Origin: Candidatus Omnitrophota bacterium | GTDB lineage: Bacteria; Omnitrophota; Gorgyraeia; Zapsychrales; Zapsychraceae | Reading direction: 5' to 3' | DNA: 48,195 nt | NCBI GenBank assembly: GCA_029261065.1 | Contig: JAJDCB010000030.1 | Location: 1 to 48,195, forward strand | Program-made: the position numbers and the translations under genes | Notes under the pieces: generated by a model | What the model saw: the letters and a program-made list of their open reading frames with translations, nothing else | The model's database searches: none | What the model was told of the DNA's origin: nothing | Shown: piece after piece, positions 8,961 to 17,442 of the stretch | Layout: each line of letters begins with the position of its first letter | How positions within the stretch are numbered: position 1 is the first letter of the stretch

Positions 8961-11041
8961 TTCAAAGCTGTTGGTCTCGTATCCAAAAACAATTAACATC
9001 CCTTTGGCCTTTTCTCCCGCCGGTTTTCTTGTGGTTATTTCTTTTCAAGAATTTCTTTTTAGGGCATCTTAAATTAATTGTCGATGCCCATATTTGTTTT
9101 ATTTACACGAATCATTATTTTAATCATTTATTGCGTGGTGTGTTCCCTTTGTGGAATCCTTTTAATGTGTGGGGTCGAGCAGATGACTTTGGCATGCGGA
9201 TGATTGGAGAGTTTAATCCCTTTTTATACCTGATTGCGGTTTTAAGAGTGATGGGGGTCTCCTTTAATAATGCGTATTCACTTTATCTGATCAGTTATTT
9301 TTTTGTTGGCGTCCTTGGGTTTTACCTGCTGAGTCAACGTCTATTTAAACGAAAGATTATTTCTTATGTGGCGATGCTTTTATTTATGTTCTCAAATGTC
9401 AGCGGATTGCTTTTTAATGATCTTTTGATCGTTCTTATCTTGATTCCTTCCATTTGGTTTTTTTATTTTCTAGTCAGTTTTACACAAGAACAAAAGGTTC
9501 ATTACTTTTTAGGTGTAGTCTTCTCCTTGATGATCATCGTGACAACCTACATTCCTTTTCATTTTTTAACAGTATTCTTAGTTTTTTTTATTTGTTTTTC
9601 TATTATCTATTATCGTTTGATCGGTGGTATTGCAAGAAGTTACTTTAAGTTTATCTCCTCTCATCTAATCGTTTTTATTTTTGGGTGTGTTTGTTTCACG
9701 ATTTCTCTTGTACCGGGATATTTTTGGTTTCTTGAATCAAAAGCAGGGGAGTATTACGTAGCGTGGCGTAGCGCGCAGGCAGATCCTTTATCATTAAACA
9801 TTAAGCTTATTAATTTAAGTGGATTGATAGGACCTAATTCTTGGGACGGGTTATTTTCCTATTTACAGACAATTGATATTAATCAATTTTATATGCCGAT
9901 CTTTGCTTTTATTCTTTTTGGGTTGGGGGCGTTTGTTCGCGTGACACGTCGGTTGGTGTTATTTTTGGTTTGCGGTGTGTTGATTATTTTGATCAGCTTA
10001 GCAGATGTCACAGGTATTCATGAATTCTTGTTCGATCATATTTTCTTCTTTAAATATTTCCGTAATCTTCATTTTTTACTTTGGTTTGCTTATCCTTTTT
10101 TTATTCTTTTTGTCTCCCAACAAGCCCATCAAGTTTTTTTAACCTTAGAGAACAAGAAAAGTAATAAGGGTCTGTTGATTTTTGCTATTTTTGTTGGGCA
10201 CATGCTATTTATATTATTTCTATTAAGTAAAGATAGCGTTGTTATTAGCTCTTTTCTAACTCTCATATTAAGTTTTGTATTTTTTGTGATGTTGATAACA
10301 TTTAAGAAATTTTGTAAATCTAGTTTTGGCATTTTGTTCTTACTTGCCGTTATTATTTTACAACCGATAGAAGTGTTTAGCCGAATAGCAGAAAAGTATA
10401 AGGGACATGTGTTTTCTTATGCTAAAAATCCTTACACTTTTGAGGAATCCAAACCGAATTTTGAGTATGTGCGTCCTAGAAGGGGGACAGGTCTCGTAGA
10501 AAGAGATACAAAAGGTTTTGGTGATGTACGTGACACGCATGGATTTGTGGATTGGGGGACATTTGATTTTGGTCTTGAAGGGACTCATGTATTGCAAACG
10601 CAACATAATGATCGCAAACTTCAAGAGTACGTTCGTCATAAATTTGTCATTTATGAAGAGGCTCCGAAAGAGGGGGATTTAAAGTTTACGGGAGGACAAT
10701 TTATTAAAGATACTTCCGAAAGTTTTTCTGTTAAAGAGTTTGATATTAATTATATAAAATTTGTTTCAAACTTTAATTCAAGAAAGTTTCTTATCTACAA
10801 CGACAGTTATCATAGCGGATGGAGGGCCATTGTTAATGGTACGCCGAGAGAGATATCTCGTTCTAACATCGCCTTTAAAGGCATTTGGTTGGAGGCGGGG
10901 GAGAATAGTGTTTATATGCATTTTCGATCACATGACCGGTATTACTTATTTGTTGGAACATTTTTTACTTTCTTAACAATTTTTAGCATTATTTTATATT
11001 TGTTTTGGCATGAAACAAAAATTAGGCATGAAAAAAAATAA
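8957..11041 (+). CDS. YfhO-like polytopic membrane protein
   Basis: Many TM helices; NPFNVWGRADDFGMRMIGEFNPFLYL and C-terminal LIYNDSYHSGWRAIVNGTPREISRSNIAFKGIWLEAGENSVYMHFRS are typical of YfhO proteins; ATGA overlap with upstream gene. Confidence 0.8.
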   Translation: MIQSCWSRIQKQLTSLWPFLPPVFLWLFLFKNFFLGHLKLIVDAHICFIYTNHYFNHLLRGVFPLWNPFNVWGRADDFGMRMIGEFNPFLYLIAVLRVMGVSFNNAYSLYLISYFFVGVLGFYLLSQRLFKRKIISYVAMLLFMFSNVSGLLFNDLLIVLILIPSIWFFYFLVSFTQEQKVHYFLGVVFSLMIIVTTYIPFHFLTVFLVFFICFSIIYYRLIGGIARSYFKFISSHLIVFIFGCVCFTISLVPGYFWFLESKAGEYYVAWRSAQADPLSLNIKLINLSGLIGPNSWDGLFSYLQTIDINQFYMPIFAFILFGLGAFVRVTRRLVLFLVCGVLIILISLADVTGIHEFLFDHIFFFKYFRNLHFLLWFAYPFFILFVSQQAHQVFLTLENKKSNKGLLIFAIFVGHMLFILFLLSKDSVVISSFLTLILSFVFFVMLITFKKFCKSSFGILFLLAVIILQPIEVFSRIAEKYKGHVFSYAKNPYTFEESKPNFEYVRPRRGTGLVERDTKGFGDVRDTHGFVDWGTFDFGLEGTHVLQTQHNDRKLQEYVRHKFVIYEEAPKEGDLKFTGGQFIKDTSESFSVKEFDINYIKFVSNFNSRKFLIYNDSYHSGWRAIVNGTPREISRSNIAFKGIWLEAGENSVYMHFRSHDRYYLFVGTFFTFLTIFSIILYLFWHETKIRHEKK

Positions 11042-11714
11042 CATTTTCTCAAATTTAATTTTTTTAACGCAAAGATGCTATGTGCTCTATATCATCGCGT
11101 TTATATCCCTTACGTTGATGATTTCACACAAAAGGGTTGTTTTTAAAACCTTGGACTATTTAAATGTTGTTCCAGGCTATCTGATCTCTTATGCTCAGGA
11201 TCAAGAGGCCCTATTTCTTGAGGAGAGGCAAGGGAAGGTGATACGTTATTATAAAAATTTGAAAAAAATTATGACGCCTTCGGCTTTAATTGAAGGCATG
11301 CTTGGCTTTAGTTATTTTCATGCAGGTCAATATAAAAGGGCAGCAAATTATTATGAAAAAGCAATCTCTTTGGATCAAAGTTTTTTTGGATTTTATTATA
11401 ATTTAGGTGTTATTTATTTTAAATTAGGTGAGTACGACCAAGCCATTAATATTTTTGAACAAGCTGTTAATGTTTCTCCCGCGAAAGCATTAAGTTATGC
11501 TCCGTATATTGATCCTTTTCTTCCAAAAGAAGGCGAGTGGAGTGCAAAAATAAAAGTGATGGCGCTTCAAAAGGCGTATAATAAATGTCTTAAACTAAAA
11601 AAGGCGAGTCAAAAATTTATTAAAGGTGATACGGTATTAGACGTTCAAGTTGAAGAGTTTTTATATTTTTATCCAATTTCACAAAAAAGTCTGATAAGAA
11701 AAAATAATTTTTGA
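11028..11714 (+). CDS. TPR-repeat protein, paralogous to 8247-8960
   Basis: LGFSYFHAGQYKRAANYYEKAISLDQSFFGFYYNLGVIYFKLGEYDQAINIFEQAVNVSP; start uncertain (ORF opens at 11010). Confidence 0.75.
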   Translation: MKKNNIFSNLIFLTQRCYVLYIIAFISLTLMISHKRVVFKTLDYLNVVPGYLISYAQDQEALFLEERQGKVIRYYKNLKKIMTPSALIEGMLGFSYFHAGQYKRAANYYEKAISLDQSFFGFYYNLGVIYFKLGEYDQAINIFEQAVNVSPAKALSYAPYIDPFLPKEGEWSAKIKVMALQKAYNKCLKLKKASQKFIKGDTVLDVQVEEFLYFYPISQKSLIRKNNF

Positions 11715-11725
11715 GTGGAGATTTT

Positions 11726-13192
11726 ATGAGAAAGATTTGGTCTTATTATAATCCGGCATTTGTTGTCGTATTTTTTGTAAGTATTCTAATAAATATTTTT
11801 ACCATTTATGATGGGCATAATTGGGGGGGGGACTTTAGCCAGTTTATTCTGCACGCGCTTAATATTGTAGAATCAAAGGGGTATACCAGTGATATCATGC
11901 TGGATCTCCATATTGTATATCCTCCCGGGTTTCCTCTGATTTTGGCTCCTTGGATCAAACTATTTGGTGTCAACTTTATTATTTTAAAATGTCTTAATAT
12001 TGTTTTTTGGTATGGCACCATTTTATTGGCCTATCCTCTTATTAAAGACAACGTTTCGCAAAGATTAGCTTCGTATGTCTGTATCCTTTTGTCCGTTTCT
12101 TATGAATTTTTTATATTCAAACAAAATGTTCTCTCAGATCTTCCTTTTTTGTTTTTTTTAACAGCGTCTATTTTTTTGTTTATTCGATATATTGAACGTG
12201 TCAATCAGCCACGCGTAATCTATGTGTTACTAACCGTTGTTACAATGGCAGTAGCTTTATTCATTAGATCAGCGGGAGCCGCTCTTTTTGTTGCTACTAT
12301 ATTTTATTTAGGACCTATAAATAGGCGTTGGCTATTATGTGTATGGTTTTTGGCGGGAATGGCGGCAACCTTTTTGTTACAAGGTTATTTGATTGGTGTT
12401 CATTTTGGCTATTTCGAATTGTTATTCGCACATCCCGATAGGTTTTTAATTGGTATCATAGAAAATTTTGATTTGGTTTTTAATAATATATTTGTATTCT
12501 TTATTCCAAACGGAATGTTGATAACACAGAAAATATTTTTAATGTTTAAATCTGGGAGCTACCTCCTGTCTTTATTGATTGTTATCGTGATTATTTGTAA
12601 ATTTTTTAAAGGAGTAAGGGGGCGTGATTTAAGTTTTTTAGCAAGCTTTCTTTGTATTTATTTACTCATGATTACTCTGTGGGCGGGAACACATTATCAG
12701 ATTTTGGGATATACGCGGTATGTGCTGCCGGTGCTTGTTCCTATTATAATTCTTATCGCTAAAGCGGTATCGTTGCCGCGTTTACCGCAATGGGTGAGAA
12801 ATGTCCCTCTTGTTGGAATAGTGATCTCGATATTTTTTAATTTAATAAATATAGGTGTTAATTATCAATCTAATGATGATGTGCTCTTAAGAAAAGACAA
12901 TGTAGAGATGTTTGAATGGGTTAAAACGCATTTGGATGAAGATCAACATTTTATGATATGGCAAACAAAAGTTATTACTTTGATGACGAATCGCGTGGGT
13001 ACAACACCGATTAAGGTCTCCAATCAGTCTGTGGATTTTTTTGACAGGATTAACGAATTTTATATTGATTATGTTATTTTAACTAAGGCCGTTGATCAAT
13101 CCTTTATTCAAGGTCTTCAATCACGCGAAGATATGGCAAGTCAAGTTTTCGAAAATAAAGTTTACAAAATTTTCAAAATTAAAGAGATATAA
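11726..13192 (+). CDS. Glycosyltransferase family 39-like membrane protein
   Basis: GGDFSQFILHALNIVESKGYTSDIMLDLHIVYPPGFPLILAPWIKLFG (GT39/ArnT-like loop); ATG at 11726 after ggag. Confidence 0.75.
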   Translation: MRKIWSYYNPAFVVVFFVSILINIFTIYDGHNWGGDFSQFILHALNIVESKGYTSDIMLDLHIVYPPGFPLILAPWIKLFGVNFIILKCLNIVFWYGTILLAYPLIKDNVSQRLASYVCILLSVSYEFFIFKQNVLSDLPFLFFLTASIFLFIRYIERVNQPRVIYVLLTVVTMAVALFIRSAGAALFVATIFYLGPINRRWLLCVWFLAGMAATFLLQGYLIGVHFGYFELLFAHPDRFLIGIIENFDLVFNNIFVFFIPNGMLITQKIFLMFKSGSYLLSLLIVIVIICKFFKGVRGRDLSFLASFLCIYLLMITLWAGTHYQILGYTRYVLPVLVPIIILIAKAVSLPRLPQWVRNVPLVGIVISIFFNLINIGVNYQSNDDVLLRKDNVEMFEWVKTHLDEDQHFMIWQTKVITLMTNRVGTTPIKVSNQSVDFFDRINEFYIDYVILTKAVDQSFIQGLQSREDMASQVFENKVYKIFKIKEI

Positions 13193-13197
13193 AGATC

Positions 13198-15507
13198 ATG
13201 TTTAAATTTGCGACCATTTTTTATATCGTTATTGGAATTATTACAGGAAGAGTCTTTCTTGAACTTAATCTTTTTGTCTATCCTAAAGAGATTGATCCGT
13301 TTCAGGATATTGCACGATTCTATCTGGAAAATATGTACTACTTTTTGATCGTTTTCTTAACGATGGTCTTTGTTCTTGGTAGATGTCTAAAGATAGAAAT
13401 CCGCGAGGTCGCCAATTTTGCCGTGCGTATGTTCTCCGTTATCCTTTTACCGCCTTTAATTGATTATTTTTTGGTTGGAAGACGCGAAGGTTACGATTAT
13501 GCATCTGTCGAACACATGATGAGTAATTTTTCCAATTTATCTTTTATAAAAGGTGATGCTACGTTGGGTATATCTGTAGAAATCTTGATAGCGTTACTGT
13601 GTATCTTTTTTTACAGTTTTAAGAAATCAAAAAATATATGGAAAGCTTTAGGAGTTACGGTGTTGCTTGATATGCTCCTTGTCTTTATTTCGACCCCAGA
13701 AATATTTTTTCAAGGAGGTCGAGATGATTATTATTATGATCATTTTTTGCCTGCCTATTATTTCTTTCCATTCATTTTTTTAGTGAGCATCTTTTATGCT
13801 TTTGTACACAAAGATAAGTTTAAAGCGTTAATCGGAAATATTAGGATAGTCAGATCACTTGTCTTTATCTGTGCAGTATTAGTAGGAGGGGCCATTAGTT
13901 TTGCGACAACTAAAGAATTTTATATTTGGAATCTGTCTTTGGGATCAGTTGCCATATTTTTTGTCTGGCAAGTGTCCGTCCTATTAAATGATATTTATGA
14001 TATTGAAATCGATCGAATCACGAACAGCCAAAGACCTTTAGTGACAGGGGTGTGTTCTATCGTTGAGTACAGGTTTATTTCCGTTCTTTTTTCTTTTTGG
14101 GCGATATCTTTCGCGGCTGTTATCACTTGGCAAGTCTTCATACTTACTCTTATCACATTAATTTTTGCTATATGTTATTCTGTCCCACCGTTTCGTTTGC
14201 GGAAAAATTTTATGGGTAATATCATCATTGGTCTCTCGTTGATGTTATCGATGCATGCTGGATTGTATTGCGCTTCGTATGGCTATCCCGCTGAGCTCAT
14301 TATCTTTTCTAAACATGGGCTGATGTTATCTGTGGTCATGTTCTTGCTGGGGTGCGTCATTTCTACTGTCAAAGATATCAAGGACATTAAATCTGATAAG
14401 GCTCATGGTATTTCCAATTGTTTTACGGTCTTTGGCAAAACAAAGGGGAAATGGATTGTTTGTGCGCTGGTGTTTATAACATTTGCTCTTTTGGGTCTTT
14501 TGTTAAAAAGTACGTTTGTTATCATTTTGGCTTTTATGATTGCGCTGATATTTTATATCTTTGAAACAATCAAAGGTGTGTATTTGTTGGGTATTTTATT
14601 AACGTTGTGTTCCTTCTTTTTCTTTTATCGCGATGTGCATCAGAACCCTAAGATATATATAGAAATGAGCAATCCGCAGTTAGAAACTGAATTTCCTGAT
14701 AATTATATTAAATTTTCTAGAAATCAAAGACAATTAAACGAAAAGTTCTATGAAATTAACGGGTGGTTATTATTAAAAAATATCTTACTTAAAAAAATGG
14801 GAACGCCCCAGACAACTAAATTTGAAGATATCCTTCTAAGTTTTGAAAATACGAAAGGCATCTACGGCTGGTGGCCAGATAAATATATGAAGAAGGGAAA
14901 GGAATATATCAAAGATATGCCGCCAGTGTATCTCGCGCCTGATTTGGATGATACCGCCTGGATTTACAAACATAAGGGCGTCAATTTACCGGCACCCATT
15001 GTTGAACGTTTTACATCGGATTTAGATTTACCCGATGAGTATCTTGGAATCTGTCATGAATTATCCTGTGATGAAGATTATATTCTTAGGGTTTGGGGGA
15101 CAAGGGGGTGGAGCGAAGATATTGATATTGTTGTCATAGCAAACGCGCTAACCTCTATTGAACCCACGAATCCTTTCCTTAATAAAGTTATTGAAGAAAA
15201 CACGCGACTCATTAACCACATCATCGAGAATTATAATTTTAGTGATTATTTTAAATATTTCGAACCAAAGGTGTCTGGTGTTGCATTATTATTGTTTTAC
15301 GATTCTGAATTTCAACCATACTTGTCAAATGCATCGAGGCAAATTCTTATCGATTATCTCAAAAAAAATATTCAACAATTAAATGATGGACCGATTGTTT
15401 CACGATGGGGGGCTGGGGAAGATGTTTTCTATGGATTAAACATTGTGACGTTTAATGATCAAGTTTCTTCTTTGCTTTATGAGTTTTCAAGAGAATATCT
15501 TAAGTGA
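13198..15507 (+). CDS. UbiA-family prenyltransferase with N-terminal membrane extension and C-terminal DXDDTA-containing (class II terpene cyclase-like) domain
   Basis: NDIYDIEIDRITNSQRPLVTG (13987-) and second Asp motif DIKDIKSDKAHG (14374-) identify UbiA; PDLDDTAWIY at 14938- matches the DXDDTA motif; single uninterrupted 769-aa ORF. Confidence 0.8.
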   Translation: MFKFATIFYIVIGIITGRVFLELNLFVYPKEIDPFQDIARFYLENMYYFLIVFLTMVFVLGRCLKIEIREVANFAVRMFSVILLPPLIDYFLVGRREGYDYASVEHMMSNFSNLSFIKGDATLGISVEILIALLCIFFYSFKKSKNIWKALGVTVLLDMLLVFISTPEIFFQGGRDDYYYDHFLPAYYFFPFIFLVSIFYAFVHKDKFKALIGNIRIVRSLVFICAVLVGGAISFATTKEFYIWNLSLGSVAIFFVWQVSVLLNDIYDIEIDRITNSQRPLVTGVCSIVEYRFISVLFSFWAISFAAVITWQVFILTLITLIFAICYSVPPFRLRKNFMGNIIIGLSLMLSMHAGLYCASYGYPAELIIFSKHGLMLSVVMFLLGCVISTVKDIKDIKSDKAHGISNCFTVFGKTKGKWIVCALVFITFALLGLLLKSTFVIILAFMIALIFYIFETIKGVYLLGILLTLCSFFFFYRDVHQNPKIYIEMSNPQLETEFPDNYIKFSRNQRQLNEKFYEINGWLLLKNILLKKMGTPQTTKFEDILLSFENTKGIYGWWPDKYMKKGKEYIKDMPPVYLAPDLDDTAWIYKHKGVNLPAPIVERFTSDLDLPDEYLGICHELSCDEDYILRVWGTRGWSEDIDIVVIANALTSIEPTNPFLNKVIEENTRLINHIIENYNFSDYFKYFEPKVSGVALLLFYDSEFQPYLSNASRQILIDYLKKNIQQLNDGPIVSRWGAGEDVFYGLNIVTFNDQVSSLLYEFSREYLK

Positions 15508-16507
15508 TGTCGGGATTAAAAATGATAGGAGCGTCTTTGTGGTCATGACGCCAAATATAGGCATCCCAAATGAAGTGGCATAACACTGGGGTTAAAAAAA
15601 TGGCTGTAAGAAAAGCTTTTTTGATTGAGCTTGTAGTTAGTATATAACTATAGTCTAACGTAACGAGCGGTTCTAAAATAATAAATTCTATGACGACTAA
15701 TCCTATGCTACTTAATCCAAGAGTTAAGAAAACTTTTTTTAAATTTAAATATTTTTTACTATTAAGTCGCTTTAAGCTAATTCCGGTAGCGGCCCAATAC
15801 TGAAATCCATGAAGCATAAGAATAGGAAACATGATTTCAGCCGTTGAGTTTCCTTTTAGAAAGCAAATGGCAGATACAATGGATGGTGTCAGAATGGCGA
15901 GAAAACGGTTTAATTCGCGGATGCCTTTCTTAAGCAAGCCTATTTCAAAGATGATCCAGCATCCTACAAGAAGAACATAAACAACTAGTCCTGATTGGAA
16001 CAATTGAGGAGAAGGAAAGAAGATAAAGTCATGATCGGAGTATAATTCAACTTCAACACTTTCTCGGAAATGAAAAATAACAAAAGGAAATATCGTTAAA
16101 GCATACATAAACCTGTTAGAAATTTTGCAAAATCGCTTGTTTAGTTTTTCATACCAACAGATAAACCCATAGAGTTGACGAAAGTGGTGATAAAAGCCAA
16201 AATAAACAACGGCAGACCAAAGGTAGGGGATTTTTAAATAAACCCAAAGAAATACTACAAATATCGCAGCAAGGGGAACGATCCAATAGCGAGGGCTAGA
16301 TTCTCGTTCTTCTTTACGAAATATTGTTCTCCAAAAGGCGAAATAGACATGGCCTGTGTCGGGGATCATTAAGACAAAATAATAGTATATGAGAAAAATA
16401 GCGGATTTTTCGGGTAAGTTAAAGGAAATTAATAGGCCTATTAATCCTGGAAGGTTAATCCATAGTAAATCATTTGTTTTTTTGCCCAATATCCAATTTT
16501 TGTTCAA
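15500..16507 (-). CDS. Hypothetical His-rich polytopic membrane protein
   Basis: DTGHVYFAFWRT, FYHHFRQLYGF, LHGFQYWA, CHFIWDAYIWRHDH; family not recognised. Confidence 0.65.
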   Translation of the reverse strand: MNKNWILGKKTNDLLWINLPGLIGLLISFNLPEKSAIFLIYYYFVLMIPDTGHVYFAFWRTIFRKEERESSPRYWIVPLAAIFVVFLWVYLKIPYLWSAVVYFGFYHHFRQLYGFICWYEKLNKRFCKISNRFMYALTIFPFVIFHFRESVEVELYSDHDFIFFPSPQLFQSGLVVYVLLVGCWIIFEIGLLKKGIRELNRFLAILTPSIVSAICFLKGNSTAEIMFPILMLHGFQYWAATGISLKRLNSKKYLNLKKVFLTLGLSSIGLVVIEFIILEPLVTLDYSYILTTSSIKKAFLTAIFLTPVLCHFIWDAYIWRHDHKDAPIIFNPDIT

Positions 16508-16674
16508 GATTCCCCTCTTTTTTCTAAAGGCTAAGGATTTATACGTGTATAAAGCTATATCACTATAACATTTGTCATAAAAAATGTTTATATCAATTTT
16601 AGAACTTTTGATATTTTGTAGATAAGTAATTTTTGAATTGTTATAATGTTTTCTAATAGAGTTAAGGAGAGTGT

Positions 16675-17439
16675 ATGATATTTTGGAAAATTTATATTTG
16701 GGCTATTTCAGCAGCTTTTATATTTGTGAGTGTTACGGATTTTTATGTCACCGGTATAGTTGAGATGGTCTTTTTTGCTGGTATCATAGCAGCTCTTTAT
16801 CAATATGCTTATAATGGAAAAAAAGTTTTTTCAATGAGTTGGGTTGTATTTTTTGTTGCAGCAATTATTCTTACGCTTTCATTAGATCTTACTAATTTAG
16901 TTGAGACCAAAAAAGAGCTAGCATCCTTTCAAGAAAAATTTATGGATGTGCTTGATTTTCTTTTTGGCGTTCCACTTTTAGTGTTTTTAATAAAGGTCAC
17001 TGTTGACAGTATAAATGTAACGAAAGATAAGGGTTTTTATTGGAGGATTTATTTTTGGGTTATAGCTATTAATCAAGTTATTGTTTCTATGACTAATTTT
17101 GATATGTTTGCAATCGCTTCTCTCATCAGTTTTTCCTTGATACTTTTTTGCATGTATCAGTATGCTTATAAGCATAGAAAAGAATTTTCTTTATTTTGGG
17201 TTATTGCTTTTGTCATTTTTATCGTTATTGCTTCTATCGATGATATATTGGTTCTTTTCGATGTTTATAGGGATCCTGGAAGTTATAAAGAAAATTTTTT
17301 AGAAATATTTAGCACCTTCGTGTACTTGCCTACCTATATTTTCCTTGTTATTATTTGCAAGGACAATATCAATAGAATCATCAATCATGAAGAACCAAAT
17401 GCGTATCTTAAACTAAAAGATGATGTGGACAATTCTTAG
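16675..17439 (+). CDS. Hypothetical polytopic membrane protein with internal tandem duplication
   Basis: FWKIYIWAISAAF...ALYQYAYNGKKVFSMSWVVFFVA versus YWRIYFWVIAINQ...CMYQYAYKHRKEFSLFWVIAFVI. Confidence 0.7.
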   Translation: MIFWKIYIWAISAAFIFVSVTDFYVTGIVEMVFFAGIIAALYQYAYNGKKVFSMSWVVFFVAAIILTLSLDLTNLVETKKELASFQEKFMDVLDFLFGVPLLVFLIKVTVDSINVTKDKGFYWRIYFWVIAINQVIVSMTNFDMFAIASLISFSLILFCMYQYAYKHRKEFSLFWVIAFVIFIVIASIDDILVLFDVYRDPGSYKENFLEIFSTFVYLPTYIFLVIICKDNINRIINHEEPNAYLKLKDDVDNS

Positions 17440-17442
17440 CCG

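Noticed and set aside
10358-10639. 93-aa minus-strand ORF
   Set aside because: Entirely antisense to the YfhO-like gene; no domain features
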